Assembly: GCF_004353925.1 (NCBI RefSeq) | Contig: NZ_SMOK01000005.1 | Span: 1-64,000, forward strand | DNA: 64,000 bases | Source: Pseudomonas sp. H9 | Lineage (GTDB): Bacteria > Pseudomonadota > Gammaproteobacteria > Pseudomonadales > Pseudomonadaceae | Reading direction: 5' to 3' | In this document: piece by piece, positions 8,469-17,233 of the stretch | How the letters are laid out: each line of letters opens with the position of its first letter | Position numbering within the stretch: position 1 is the stretch's first letter | Notes under the pieces: model-generated | The model's input: only the letters and a program-made list of their open reading frames with translations | The model's database searches: none | Told to the model about the DNA's origin: nothing | Position numbers and translations under genes: made by a program

Positions 8469-9071
8469 ATGTACAAGGTCTACGGTGATTACCAGTCGGG
8501 CAACTGCTACAAGGTCAAGCTGATGCTGCACTTGCTTGATCTGCCGTACGAGTGGCACTCAGTGGATATCCTCAAGGGTGAAACGGAAACCCCGGAGTTT
8601 CTGGAGATGAACCCCAACGGCAAAGTACCGGTACTGGTGCTGGAAGATGGCACGTACCTGTGGGAATCCAACGCGATTCTCAACTTTCTTGCCGATGGTA
8701 CCGAATACCTGCCAAGCGAACCGCGCTTGCGCACCCAAGTGCTGCAATGGCAGTTTTTCGAGCAGTACAGCCATGAGCCCTATATTGCCGTGGCACGCTT
8801 CATTCAGTTTTACCTGGGCTTGCCGCAAGAGCGCCTCGAGGAATACAAAACCTTGCACAAAGGCGGTTACAAAGCCTTGCGTGTGATGGAGAAGCAGCTG
8901 CAGTTGACGCCGTACATGGTTGGCGATCGCTACTCGATTGCTGATGTGGCGTTGTATGCCTACACCCATGTCGCCCATCAGGGGGGCTTTGATCTGGACG
9001 CCTATCCGGGGATTCAGGAATGGTTGAAACGTGTAGCCGAGCATCCTCGCCACGTGACCATGCTCGGATGA
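8469..9071 (+). CDS. Glutathione S-transferase family protein
   Basis: A 200-residue cytosolic GST. The N-terminal thioredoxin-like domain (residues 1-80) has YGDYQSGNCYKVKLML, with a Ser/Asn-containing active-site region, the cis-Pro loop GKVPVLVLEDG and the glutathione-binding WESNAIL. The all-helical C-terminal domain ends with YSIADVALYAYTHVA, the conserved N-capping box. It probably conjugates glutathione to electrophiles; the substrate is unknown. The ATG at 8469, preceded by GGGGGGAG, is preferred to the ATG at 8445 because the domain begins right at MYKVYG. Confidence 0.92.
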   Translation: MYKVYGDYQSGNCYKVKLMLHLLDLPYEWHSVDILKGETETPEFLEMNPNGKVPVLVLEDGTYLWESNAILNFLADGTEYLPSEPRLRTQVLQWQFFEQYSHEPYIAVARFIQFYLGLPQERLEEYKTLHKGGYKALRVMEKQLQLTPYMVGDRYSIADVALYAYTHVAHQGGFDLDAYPGIQEWLKRVAEHPRHVTMLG

Positions 9072-9074
9072 ATC

Positions 9075-9150
9075 GGTAGGAGCGGGCTTGCCCCGCGATG
9101 CGATGCGATGTGATTGAAAGATCGCCATCGCGGGGCAAGCCCGCTCCTAC
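9075..9150. repeat. REP inverted pair
   Basis: Two inverted REP units; the centre has a GCGAT triplication (GCGATGCGATGCGATG). It sits between the convergent GST and glutaredoxin-like genes. Confidence 0.95.
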
Positions 9151-9156
9151 GGGATG

Positions 9157-9528
9157 TCAGAGCGGAGCAAAGCGCTTGTTGAGATAGTCGATGATCACCT
9201 TGGATTCATACATCCAGGTGGTCTTGCCATCTTCTTCGATGCGCAGGCACGGCACTTTGATCTTGCCGCCTTCGTTGAGCAACGCCTGACGTGCCTGCTC
9301 GTTATTCTTGGCATCCTGCAGGGCCACCGGCACGTTCAGGCGGTGCAGGGTGCGGCGGGTTTTCACGCAGAACGGGCAGGCGTGGAACTGGTACAGGCTC
9401 AGGCCTTTGGCCTGTTGCTCGACCAGCGCCTGGGCTGCCGGGTCGCGCTTGAGTTTGGCCGGGCGGCTGACCCAGTCACCGAACACAATCAACTGACCCA
9501 AGCCCACACGCAGTGCTTTGACGATCAT
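9157..9528 (-). CDS. Glutaredoxin-like / GST N-terminal domain protein
   Basis: A 123-residue protein: about 40 residues of amphipathic leader (LGQLIVFGDWVSRP) and then a glutaredoxin fold with the redox pair in HACPFCVKTRR near residue 51, the cis-Pro loop KVPCLRIE and YESKVIIDYL, which resembles GST N-terminal domains. It is likely a thiol-disulfide oxidoreductase using glutathione. CTTAGGAG precedes the ATG at 9528. It lies just downstream of the folE terminator and is probably its own transcription unit. Confidence 0.85.
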   Translation of the reverse strand: MIVKALRVGLGQLIVFGDWVSRPAKLKRDPAAQALVEQQAKGLSLYQFHACPFCVKTRRTLHRLNVPVALQDAKNNEQARQALLNEGGKIKVPCLRIEEDGKTTWMYESKVIIDYLNKRFAPL

Positions 9529-9540
9529 GGCAACTCCTAA

Positions 9541-9570
9541 GAATAAAAAAGCCGACCACGGATGGTCGGC
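9541..9570 (-). terminator. Rho-independent terminator of folE
   Basis: Read on the minus strand, the stem GCCGACCA / TGGTCGGC with a 4-nt loop is followed by TTTTTTATTC. It is 16 bases past the folE stop. Confidence 0.88.
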
Positions 9571-9586
9571 TTGCAGGCGTACCTGA

Positions 9587-10132
9587 TTACTTGATCAGGC
9601 TGAGGAACTCGCTGCGTGTCGCGGCATTTTCGCGGAATTCGCCGAGCATTACCGAAGTGATCATGGTCGAGTTCTGCTTTTCCACACCGCGCATCATCAT
9701 GCACATGTGCTTGGCTTCAATGACCACCGCCACGCCCAGGGCGCCGGTGACCTTCTGAATCGCTTCGGCCACCTGACGGCTCAGGTTCTCCTGGATCTGC
9801 AGGCGACGGGCATACATGTCAACGATCCGCGCGACCTTGGACAGGCCCAGGACCTTGCCATCGGGAATGTAGGCAACATGCGCCTTGCCGATGAATGGCA
9901 GCATATGGTGTTCGCACAGCGAGTACAGCTCGATGTCCTTGACCAGGACCATTTCACTGTTATCGGAGCTGAACAGCGCGCCGTTGGTCACTTCTTCCAG
10001 GGTTTGTTCATAACCGCGGCAAAGGTACTGCATGGCCTTCGCAGCCCGTTTAGGCGTGTCGAGCAGGCCCTCGCGGGAGACGTCCTCGCCAATCTGGCCG
10101 AGGATAGCGGTGTAGTTCTGTTCCAGGGACAT
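9587..10132 (-). CDS. folE: GTP cyclohydrolase I
   Basis: This enzyme converts GTP to 7,8-dihydroneopterin triphosphate, the first step of folate/pterin synthesis. The protein is 181 residues, a typical bacterial length. It shows the zinc and active-site motif [10 protein letters not shown], the [21 protein letters not shown] stretch (GLSK) and [10 protein letters not shown] with the third zinc-ligand Cys. It is the zinc-dependent FolE type rather than FolE2/QueF-like. The order folE, Smr, membrane protein, isochorismatase is the same as I recall around PA1674-PA1677. A terminator follows. Confidence 0.97.
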   Translation of the reverse strand: MSLEQNYTAILGQIGEDVSREGLLDTPKRAAKAMQYLCRGYEQTLEEVTNGALFSSDNSEMVLVKDIELYSLCEHHMLPFIGKAHVAYIPDGKVLGLSKVARIVDMYARRLQIQENLSRQVAEAIQKVTGALGVAVVIEAKHMCMMMRGVEKQNSTMITSVMLGEFRENAATRSEFLSLIK

Positions 10133-10201
10133 GGATCTACCTGTGGGATTTATCGCAAACGCGAAGGGTACGGCGGCTGTGGCGGCGCTGCAAGCACGGC
10201 G

Positions 10202-10759
10202 TTACTCGTCACGGCCTTCGAGCATGGTTCTTTTAAGCATCACGTACACCGCACCGGTGCCGCCGTGACGCGCCTGGCACGAGGTAAAACCCAGTACCTG
10301 CGGGTGTTGGCGCAGCCAGGTGTTGACGTGACTTTTGATCATCGGCTTCTTGCCATCCAGGCGCACTGCCTTGCCATGGGTGACGCGTACGCACCGTACT
10401 TCAAAGCGAGTGGCTTCGGCGAGGAAGGCCCAAAGCGTTTCACGGGCTTTTTCCACATTCATGCCATGCAGGTCAAGGCTGCCTTCAAAAGCGATCTGGC
10501 CGAGCTTGAGCTTGCGCATCTGGCTTTCCTGAACACCGTCACGGCGCCAGTGCAGGTCGTCTTCAGGGCCCACGTCGATCACAAACTGGTCCGACAAGCC
10601 GTCGACGACACTTTGGTCACTACGCACGGTTGCCGCTTGGCGCAGGCCGGCCAATTGCTTGCGGTCGGCCTTGGGTTTACCGACATCGGCGCGATCATGC
10701 TTGATCGGTTTGACACCGCGCATTTCGCTTTTGAACAGGGAAAAATCGTCGTCTTGCAT
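10202..10759 (-). CDS. Smr domain protein
   Basis: A 185-residue protein with a charged N-terminal region (residues 1-90) and a C-terminal Smr domain: SLDLHGMNVEKA near 95, the VTHGKA loop, and GGTGAVYVMLKR close to the end. Stand-alone Smr proteins of this size resemble E. coli SmrA/SmrB; SmrB cleaves mRNA at collided ribosomes. The LDLHG motif and the TGxxxG turn are both intact, so nuclease activity is plausible. It lies 69 bases upstream of folE on the same strand and may share a transcript. Confidence 0.9.
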   Translation of the reverse strand: MQDDDFSLFKSEMRGVKPIKHDRADVGKPKADRKQLAGLRQAATVRSDQSVVDGLSDQFVIDVGPEDDLHWRRDGVQESQMRKLKLGQIAFEGSLDLHGMNVEKARETLWAFLAEATRFEVRCVRVTHGKAVRLDGKKPMIKSHVNTWLRQHPQVLGFTSCQARHGGTGAVYVMLKRTMLEGRDE

Positions 10760-10811
10760 GTAAGCCTCCGCCTGGGCGGCGTAGTTTACGCGACTCCCCC
10801 GCAGGTTGCAG

Positions 10812-11132
10812 TCAATCGTGCTTTTTCATCAGGTGCGGTGACAGGTTCAGCTCGCGGCTGCGGCGCAGACGTATACGGCTGCGGCGCCAGAACCAGACGC
10901 CCAGGTACAGCAACAACAGGCCACCCGCGAGTACCACTACGGCACCCGCCCGGTTGGCATTGAGTTCGGCCAATGCTTCAAGGTTACCAAGCAGGCTGGC
11001 GGTGCCAGCCATAGCCAGCAACACGCCCAAGGTAGCCAGCAGCGCTGAAAAAGCCGCTGCCAGGCGTGCGCCCCAATTACGTGGCTCACGCTGACGCAAG
11101 CGCTTGGCATCGAAACCGTCGGACAATTTCAT
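10812..11132 (-). CDS. Conserved two-helix membrane protein of unknown function
   Basis: A 106-residue protein with a basic N-terminus and two predicted membrane helices, about residues 25-48 (LAAAFSALLATLGVLLAMAG) and 62-81 (AGAVVVLAGGLLLLYLGVWF). The C-terminus is strongly basic (RRSRIRLRRSREL). I recognise no named domain. It lies between the Smr gene and the isochorismatase gene on the same strand, with about 50-75 bases between genes, which suggests an operon running towards folE. Confidence 0.75.
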   Translation of the reverse strand: MKLSDGFDAKRLRQREPRNWGARLAAAFSALLATLGVLLAMAGTASLLGNLEALAELNANRAGAVVVLAGGLLLLYLGVWFWRRSRIRLRRSRELNLSPHLMKKHD

Positions 11133-11208
11133 GCCGATTCCCTCTCTGGATATCCGGCGTATGACCGAATGACCGCAAGGTGGTTCCGCGAGCCCGTCAG
11201 ATTGCCGA

Positions 11209-11799
11209 TCAGATCAGGCTGCTGGTTGGAGCCACACAAGCGAAGTTGTCGGCCATGATCGCCAATTCACTTTGCTGGATCTGTGCCGCGGGAATGACTC
11301 CGCCCTGGAAGGGCAGGTCACGGGTGGCGCAGGCATCCTCGATCAGGGTGCAACGGTAACCATAGTCCTTGGCCCGGCGTACGGTGGTGCTGACGCTGGA
11401 ATGACTCATGAAACCGCAGACGATCAGGTCCAGGTGGCCGTATTTCTGCAGGGTTTCATGCAGGGTGGTGTTCTTGAAGGCGTTCGGCATGCGCTTTTCA
11501 ATGATCACTTCATCGCCCTGTGGCTCAAGGCCTGGGATGAATTCACCGCGTGGTCCCTGAGGATCGAACATACCGCCGACGGTGCCGAGGTGGCGCACGT
11601 GGATGATCGGGCGTCCGGCCTTGCGGGCAGCCTCGAGCATTTTAGCGATGTTCTTCACAGCTTCGTCCATGCCCGACAGTGCCAGAGGACCGCTGAGGTA
11701 CTCCTTCTGTGCGTCGATAATGATCAGGCTGGCGTTGTTCAGCTTGGCGGGTGGATAGCCACGGCCGCTGAGGTGGAACATCGTCGTTGGAACAGACAT
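11209..11799 (-). CDS. Isochorismatase-like cysteine hydrolase
   Basis: A 196-residue member of the isochorismatase superfamily. The catalytic Asp is in LIIIDAQKEYL near residue 30, the Lys in IIEKRMPNAFKNT near 103, and the cis-peptide region in VCGFMSHSSVSTTVRRAKDYGY. Where amidohydrolases of this family carry the catalytic Cys (CGxxTxxCV), here the sequence is CGFMSHSSVST, so Ser replaces Cys; the isochorismatase type tolerates this. Thus true isochorismatase-like chemistry is more likely than nicotinamidase activity. ATG at 11799 follows a TTG that I did not use. Confidence 0.85.
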   Translation of the reverse strand: MSVPTTMFHLSGRGYPPAKLNNASLIIIDAQKEYLSGPLALSGMDEAVKNIAKMLEAARKAGRPIIHVRHLGTVGGMFDPQGPRGEFIPGLEPQGDEVIIEKRMPNAFKNTTLHETLQKYGHLDLIVCGFMSHSSVSTTVRRAKDYGYRCTLIEDACATRDLPFQGGVIPAAQIQQSELAIMADNFACVAPTSSLI

Positions 11800-11988
11800 C
11801 AAGGGCTCCTTTGGATAGGGCTTTTCACCTATTGTCCCCTGCCTGAGCGTTTATGTGAATCGCTTCGCGTACAAGCAGCGTCGTTAGTGGCCTGCAGCCA
11901 TGTCGGCGAAACACTTACACGCCGTTTTGGCGAACCTTTTCTGTGAGCGGGCTGTTAGAATCGCAGGTCGTCTTTCAAGGAGTCTGTT

Positions 11989-12897
11989 GTGATCACTTCT
12001 CGCCTGCGCACCCTGCGCGATCATATCCGTTGGGCGGTCAGCCGTTTCCATGAGCATGGTCTGTTTTTCGGGCATGGCGCCGATAACGCCTGGGACGAAG
12101 CTCGGTTGTTGGTGCTGGGTTCTGTGCATTTGCCCTGGGAAGTTGCCGACAGCTACCTGGACTGCCAGCTGGAAGATGACGAGCTGGTACACCTGCAGCG
12201 TTTGCTCAAGCGCCGTATCGAAGACCGCGTACCCACTGCCTACCTGTTGGGCGAGGCGTGGTTCTGCGGCCTGTCCTTCATCGTTGATGAGCGCGTGCTG
12301 ATCCCGCGTTCGCCCATCGGTGAACTGATTGAAAAACGCTTCGAACCGTGGCTGGCCAACGAGCCGGCGCGCATTCTCGACCTGTGCACCGGTTCCGGTT
12401 GCATTGGTATCGTCAGTGCCGAAGTGTTTCCTGACGCCGAAGTGGTGTTGGCCGATCTGTCGTTCGAAGCGCTGGAAGTGGCCAATCAGAACATCGAGCG
12501 TCATGGCCTTGAAGAGCGTGTCTACACCGTTCAGGGTGATGGTTTTGAGGGCTTGCCGGGGCAGCGTTTCGACCTGATCCTGTCCAACCCGCCGTATGTC
12601 GATGCCGAAGACTTCGCCGATATGCCGGAGGAATATCACCACGAGCCGGAGCTGGGCCTGGCCTGTGGCAACGACGGTCTGGACCTGGTGCGGCGCATGC
12701 TGGCCGAAGCGGCGGATCACCTGACCGAGAAGGGTTTGTTGATCGTTGAAGTCGGCAACAGCCAGGTGCACGTTGAGGCACTGTACCCGGAAGTAGACTT
12801 CGCCTGGCTCGATTTCGAGCGGGGTGGGCACGGGGTGTTCATGTTGACGGCCGAGCAGTGCCGGCAGCATCAGGCGCTTTTTGCTTCGAAGGTGTAA
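11989..12897 (+). CDS. prmB: Ribosomal protein L3 N5-glutamine methyltransferase
   Basis: This enzyme methylates Gln150 of ribosomal protein L3 using S-adenosylmethionine. The 302-residue length fits. Residues 1-110 form the substrate-binding N-terminal domain; [12 protein letters not shown] marks the hinge; [12 protein letters not shown] is the SAM-binding loop; and [12 protein letters not shown] is the NPPY catalytic motif shared by Gln methyltransferases. The order of motifs and the RSPIGELI hinge distinguish PrmB from PrmC. It starts with GTG, with AAGGAG correctly spaced. A tail-to-tail REP pair follows. Confidence 0.95.
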   Translation: MITSRLRTLRDHIRWAVSRFHEHGLFFGHGADNAWDEARLLVLGSVHLPWEVADSYLDCQLEDDELVHLQRLLKRRIEDRVPTAYLLGEAWFCGLSFIVDERVLIPRSPIGELIEKRFEPWLANEPARILDLCTGSGCIGIVSAEVFPDAEVVLADLSFEALEVANQNIERHGLEERVYTVQGDGFEGLPGQRFDLILSNPPYVDAEDFADMPEEYHHEPELGLACGNDGLDLVRRMLAEAADHLTEKGLLIVEVGNSQVHVEALYPEVDFAWLDFERGGHGVFMLTAEQCRQHQALFASKV

Positions 12898-12901
12898 ATC
12901 A

Positions 12902-12950
12902 ATCGCGGGGCAAGCCCGCTCCTACGGTAGGAGCGGGCTTGCCCCGCGAT
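12902..12950. repeat. REP palindrome (closely spaced inverted pair)
   Basis: Two REP units face each other with a single-base centre, giving a nearly perfect palindrome of about 49 bp (ATCGCGGGGC..GTAGGAG..). It is located between the convergent prmB gene and the next gene. Confidence 0.95.
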
Positions 12951-12954
12951 GCTT

Positions 12955-13743
12955 TCAGTGGGTCGCAATCCAGATCAACAACCCAGCCTGGAACACGGCA
13001 AACGCCACCAGGCAGGTAATGGTGAAACGCAAACCGCTGTCTTCGCGGCGGTACTTGCTGACCCGTTCGTCGCGTTCACGCAGTTGTGCTTCTTTTTCCT
13101 GCAGGTTCTGCTCGGCCTGCTGAAGCATCTGCGCCGCTTCAAGGATTTCGACGCGCTGCACCTTTTCAGTATTCCAGCCGCCTTTGAGTTCCCCGACCTG
13201 CACGTCGACGTAGCGACCCTTGAGGTGCTGGGCATCGGCGTATTCGACTTCCAGGCCATGGCTGCGCAGCAGTTGGTCGCGGCGTAGGCGGGAGTCTTCG
13301 TTAAGGGCGTCTTTGCTTGCCAGGGCTGCGCCTTCGACCCGGTAGTGCGACCATTTGCGCTGGGCCCAGCTTATTGCTTGAGCCAGCAGGAAACGCCCCA
13401 GGCCGCGGTTCAAGGGTTCAACCTGTAAGCCGCTGTCCGGGCCAATACGAACGTGTTTTTCCTGATGATCAACCCAGATGTCCAGGTGGTTCTGTTCCTT
13501 GCGCACCTTTTGCCCAGGCAACTGAATGGTCAGGCGCAGCAGGCTGAGGTCTTTATTGTGGCGCTCGGCATAACCGTACTGAACGAAGCGTAGCGGTCGG
13601 GCACCGCTGTTGCGGTCGGTGGGCAGGGGCGCCAGGCGCAGCATCTGGAAATGTTCGGCGCTCACTTCTGCCCACGGCAGCGGGGCGGGTTCTGGTACAA
13701 CCTCCTGGATGTCGGGGGCGTCCTGGGGGGCAGCTTCAGTCAT
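12955..13743 (-). CDS. Conserved protein with C-terminal coiled coil and membrane anchor
   Basis: A 262-residue protein I cannot assign to a named family. Residues 1-175 look globular and soluble; about 185-235 form a coiled coil rich in Gln/Glu/Arg (EILEAAQMLQQAEQNL, EKEAQLRERDERV); residues 240-260 form a single hydrophobic helix at the extreme C-terminus, so it is probably tail-anchored in the inner membrane, facing the cytoplasm. An in-frame GTG seven codons upstream is possible, but AGAGGA is better spaced for the ATG at 13743. Its stop codon lies 5 bases from a REP element. Confidence 0.7.
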   Translation of the reverse strand: MTEAAPQDAPDIQEVVPEPAPLPWAEVSAEHFQMLRLAPLPTDRNSGARPLRFVQYGYAERHNKDLSLLRLTIQLPGQKVRKEQNHLDIWVDHQEKHVRIGPDSGLQVEPLNRGLGRFLLAQAISWAQRKWSHYRVEGAALASKDALNEDSRLRRDQLLRSHGLEVEYADAQHLKGRYVDVQVGELKGGWNTEKVQRVEILEAAQMLQQAEQNLQEKEAQLRERDERVSKYRREDSGLRFTITCLVAFAVFQAGLLIWIATH

Positions 13744-13849
13744 CACGGCAATCCTCTTGTGCACAGCAAGCTGGACACAATCTCGATGCCAGCATCGGCT
13801 TATCGGCAGAATCGTCCGGGACTGGAGGCGAAATATCGGTGAAGTTCGT

Positions 13850-14812
13850 TCAAGCGGCGGGCAGCCTGTGGATAAAGTCGACGATACGCGTACCTAATTC
13901 ACTGGCCTGTGGCAATTGCGGGTTCACGTAACTGTCTCGCTGCTGGCTTGCCGCCTGCGGGGCGATGCGCAACATGTGATTCATGCCTTGGATCAGAACC
14001 AGCTCGGCATCGGGCTTGGCGGCTTTGAGGCGTTGGGCGTTGCTGACATCGACCTGAATGTCGTGGGTGCCCTGAAGGATCAGTGCAGGCACCTGGAGCT
14101 TGCCGAATGCGGCGGCAGGGTCCTGGCGAAACAACGAAATCAGATAGGGCTGCACGCTTGGGCGCAGGACATTCTGTAAAGGCCGGGGAATGTCTGTCGA
14201 CGTACGGCCGGCCTTGAGGTTATCCAGAATCTGTATGGCGCGCGCGTTGTAGCGCGCCGGGATCTGCTCGGCCAATTGCGTACGAAATACTTCATCGACA
14301 GGCCGACCGCTGCCGGCCACGCTGATCACCGCGCTGGCACCAGCGGGGGCTGCAGCCAGGCTGGCGATCAGCGCGCCTTCGCTATGCCCCAGCAAGATCA
14401 GCGGCCCGAAACGCGGGTCGGCCTTGAGTTTGTGGCTCCAGGCCACGGCATCGGCCACGTAGGCTTCAACACTCAAGTCACGCTCATCAGGTGTCGCCGC
14501 TCGGCTGGCGGCCACGCCACGCTTGTCATAGCGCACGCTGGCAATGCGGTTTTTCGCCAGCACCAGCGCCAGTTGCCTGAGGTTGTCGGTATGAGCACCG
14601 TCCGGGCTGTTGCCGTTGCGGTCAGTCGGCCCGGAGCCGGGAAGGATCAACACCACCGGAGGCGGTTGCTCGGTACGCGGTAACAGCAAGCTGCCATACA
14701 GTGTGCCGTTGCCCGTATCCAGGCTGATCGGGCGCTGAAGCACAGTGGGGGCAGCCGCTTGCACGAGACTGCTGAAGAGCAGGGCGAGTACCGCGAATAC
14801 ACGCAACATCAT
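13850..14812 (-). CDS. Secreted alpha/beta hydrolase
   Basis: A 320-residue protein with a signal peptide (residues 1-20, LRVFAVLALLFSSLVQAAA) and an alpha/beta-hydrolase fold. The oxyanion region is LILPGSGPTDRNGN near 55, the nucleophile elbow is GHSEGAL near 145, an Asp is in LQGTHDIQVDVS near 245 and the catalytic His in QGMNHMLR near 278. It is likely a periplasmic esterase or peptidase-like hydrolase; the substrate is unknown. Two consecutive ATG codons exist (14812 and 14809). It is divergent from aroC. Confidence 0.85.
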   Translation of the reverse strand: MMLRVFAVLALLFSSLVQAAAPTVLQRPISLDTGNGTLYGSLLLPRTEQPPPVVLILPGSGPTDRNGNSPDGAHTDNLRQLALVLAKNRIASVRYDKRGVAASRAATPDERDLSVEAYVADAVAWSHKLKADPRFGPLILLGHSEGALIASLAAAPAGASAVISVAGSGRPVDEVFRTQLAEQIPARYNARAIQILDNLKAGRTSTDIPRPLQNVLRPSVQPYLISLFRQDPAAAFGKLQVPALILQGTHDIQVDVSNAQRLKAAKPDAELVLIQGMNHMLRIAPQAASQQRDSYVNPQLPQASELGTRIVDFIHRLPAA

Positions 14813-14945
14813 GAGGCCACTATTGACGAGATGGGCGTTGGACCGGGTCGTGAACAGAAGGTTCGCTGTCAGGGATGAACTGAATGGTTAGCCTGCGTAT
14901 ACTGGCGCCCTTGTTCAAATCAGGCTGATTCGCGGAGCGTCCTGC

Positions 14946-16037
14946 ATGTCCGGCAATACCTACGGCAAGCTGTTCACTGTCACCACCGCTGGCGAAAGCC
15001 ATGGGCCGGCGTTGGTCGCCATTGTCGATGGCTGTCCACCGGGCGTGGAAATTTCTCTGGCCGACCTGCAGCATGACCTCGACCGGCGTAAACCCGGCAC
15101 CAGTCGGCACACCACTCAGCGTCAGGAAGCCGATGAAGTTGAAATCCTCTCGGGGGTTTTCGAGGGGCGCACCACTGGGTGCTCGATCGGGCTGTTGATT
15201 CGCAACACCGACCAGAAGTCCAAGGACTACTCGGCCATCAAAGACCTGTTCCGCCCGGCGCACGCCGATTACACCTACCACCACAAGTACGGCGAGCGTG
15301 ACTACCGTGGCGGTGGCCGCAGTTCGGCGCGGGAAACCGCCATGCGTGTGGCAGCCGGTGCCATTGCCAAGAAATACCTGGCCAGCCAGGGCATTCGCAT
15401 TCGCGGCTACATGAGCCAGTTGGGGCCGATCGAGATCCCGTTCAAAACCTGGGACTCAGTGGAGCAAAACGCATTCTTCAGCCCCGATCCGGACAAGGTC
15501 CCGGAACTCGAGGCGTACATGGACCAACTGCGCCGTGACCAGGACTCGGTTGGTGCCAAAATCACCGTGGTAGCCGAAGGCGTCATGCCGGGCCTGGGCG
15601 AGCCGATCTTTGATCGTCTGGATGCCGAACTGGCCCACGCGCTGATGAGCATCAACGCCGTCAAAGGTGTGGAGATCGGCGCCGGTTTCGCCAGCGTGGC
15701 GCAACGTGGCACTGAACACCGTGACGAGATGACCCCGGAAGGTTTCCTCAGCAACAACGCCGGCGGCATTCTCGGCGGGATTTCTTCCGGCCAGCCGATT
15801 GTCGCGCACCTGGCGTTGAAGCCGACCTCGAGCATCACCACGCCGGGCCGTTCCATCGATATTCATGGCAACCCGGTTGAAGTGATCACCAAAGGCCGTC
15901 ATGACCCGTGCGTTGGCATCCGTGCCACACCAATTGCTGAGGCAATGATGGCGATCGTGCTGATGGACCACTTGCTGCGTCATCGCGGGCAAAACGCTGA
16001 CGTACGTGTCACCACGCCGGTACTGGGCCAACTGTAA
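14946..16037 (+). CDS. aroC: Chorismate synthase
   Basis: AroC converts 5-enolpyruvylshikimate-3-phosphate to chorismate using reduced FMN, the last step of the common aromatic pathway. The 363 residues match the usual length. Motifs include [17 protein letters not shown] at the start (family signature), [23 protein letters not shown], the [20 protein letters not shown] stretch, and [17 protein letters not shown] second shikimate enzyme, DAHP synthase, is in this window at 48142-49488. The ATG is preceded by GGAG at 14934. An MFS gene follows 38 bases later and may be cotranscribed. Confidence 0.98.
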   Translation: MSGNTYGKLFTVTTAGESHGPALVAIVDGCPPGVEISLADLQHDLDRRKPGTSRHTTQRQEADEVEILSGVFEGRTTGCSIGLLIRNTDQKSKDYSAIKDLFRPAHADYTYHHKYGERDYRGGGRSSARETAMRVAAGAIAKKYLASQGIRIRGYMSQLGPIEIPFKTWDSVEQNAFFSPDPDKVPELEAYMDQLRRDQDSVGAKITVVAEGVMPGLGEPIFDRLDAELAHALMSINAVKGVEIGAGFASVAQRGTEHRDEMTPEGFLSNNAGGILGGISSGQPIVAHLALKPTSSITTPGRSIDIHGNPVEVITKGRHDPCVGIRATPIAEAMMAIVLMDHLLRHRGQNADVRVTTPVLGQL

Positions 16038-16075
16038 TGGCGTCATCCGGCGCACGCGCCGCGGCCTGCTGAGCC

Positions 16076-17221
16076 GTGGCGCCGATCCCTTACTGGCGGC
16101 TGTCCAGCTTCTACCTGTTCTACTTCGCCTTGCTCGGGGCTACAGCGCCCTTTCTGGCGCTGTATTTTCATCACCTGGGTTTTTCCAGTGCACGGATTGG
16201 CGAGCTGGTGGCCATTCCCATGCTGATGCGTTGTGTAGCGCCCAATTTGTGGGGCTGGCTTGGTGATCGCAGTGGCCAGCGCTTGCTGATCGTGCGCCTG
16301 GGTGCACTCGCGACCCTGGCCAGTTTTTCACTGATTTTCTTCGACAAGAGCTATGCCTGGCTGGCGCTGGTGATGGCCTTGCACGCCTTCTTCTGGCATG
16401 CGGTGCTACCGCAATTCGAGGTCATCACCCTGGCGCACTTGCAGGGGCAGACCGCGCGCTACAGCCAGATTCGCCTGTGGGGCTCGATCGGCTTCATCCT
16501 CACGGTGGTCGGCCTCGGTCGCCTGTTCGATGCACTGAGCCTGGACGTCTACCCACTGGCGGTGGTGATGGTCATGGCCGGCATTGCCGTTGCCAGCCTG
16601 TGGGTGCCCAATGCGCAACCGCCGGAACAGCATGAACGCAGCCAAGGCGGTTTCCTCAAGCAGCTGACCCGCCCAGGAGTAGTGGCGTTTTATGCCTGCG
16701 TGGCATTGATGCAACTCAGCCACGGCCCTTACTACACCTTTCTTACCCTGCACCTGGAGCAGCTCGGCTACAGCCGGGGTGTGATCGGTATGCTCTGGGC
16801 ATTGGGCGTGGTTGCCGAAGTCGTGATGTTCCTGGCCATGCGCTGGATTCTGACGCGGGTTTCATTGCGCCGCGTGTTGATGATCAGTTTCATCCTCGCG
16901 GCCCTGCGTTGGTTGCTCCTGGGTAATTTTGCCGAACATCTGTTGGTATTGTTGCTTGCCCAATTACTGCACGCCGCTACATTCGGCAGCTTTCATGCTG
17001 CGTCCATAGCCTTTGTGCAGCGAAGCTTTGCAGCACGCCAGCAAGGTCAGGGCCAAGCGCTGTATGCGGCGTTGGCCGGAACCGGTGGAGCGTTGGGTGC
17101 CCTGTATTCCGGTTACAGCTGGAATCTGCTGGGTGCGGCTACCACCTTTAGTATTGCCAGCGTCGCAGCCTTGGCTGCAGCCGTTATCATTGCGACTCGA
17201 TTGAACGAAGCCGAAAAATAG
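16076..17221 (+). CDS. MFS transporter, 3-phenylpropionate (HcaT)-like group
   Basis: A 381-residue major facilitator of the MFS_1_like/HcaT group, with about 12 membrane segments. It starts YWRLSSFYLFYFALLGATAP, followed by GDRSGQRLLIVRLG (loop 2-3 motif) and RLWGSIGFILTVVGLG; these are typical of this group. The substrate is unknown. The start is GTG at 16076; an ATG at 16037 overlapping the aroC stop runs into an in-frame stop at 16070, so it cannot be used. It is probably cotranscribed with aroC and followed 12 bases later by the ARD-like gene. Confidence 0.85.
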   Translation: MAPIPYWRLSSFYLFYFALLGATAPFLALYFHHLGFSSARIGELVAIPMLMRCVAPNLWGWLGDRSGQRLLIVRLGALATLASFSLIFFDKSYAWLALVMALHAFFWHAVLPQFEVITLAHLQGQTARYSQIRLWGSIGFILTVVGLGRLFDALSLDVYPLAVVMVMAGIAVASLWVPNAQPPEQHERSQGGFLKQLTRPGVVAFYACVALMQLSHGPYYTFLTLHLEQLGYSRGVIGMLWALGVVAEVVMFLAMRWILTRVSLRRVLMISFILAALRWLLLGNFAEHLLVLLLAQLLHAATFGSFHAASIAFVQRSFAARQQGQGQALYAALAGTGGALGALYSGYSWNLLGAATTFSIASVAALAAAVIIATRLNEAEK

Positions 17222-17233
17222 GAATTTGTGCTG

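Noticed and set aside
9707-10963. Long plus-strand open frame over folE and the Smr gene
   Set aside because: Shadow frame: both minus-strand genes have recognisable families and ribosome sites, and this translation has no family resemblance.
11884-12870. Long minus-strand open frame over prmB
   Set aside because: Shadow of prmB in a GC-rich frame; no start signal and no domain.
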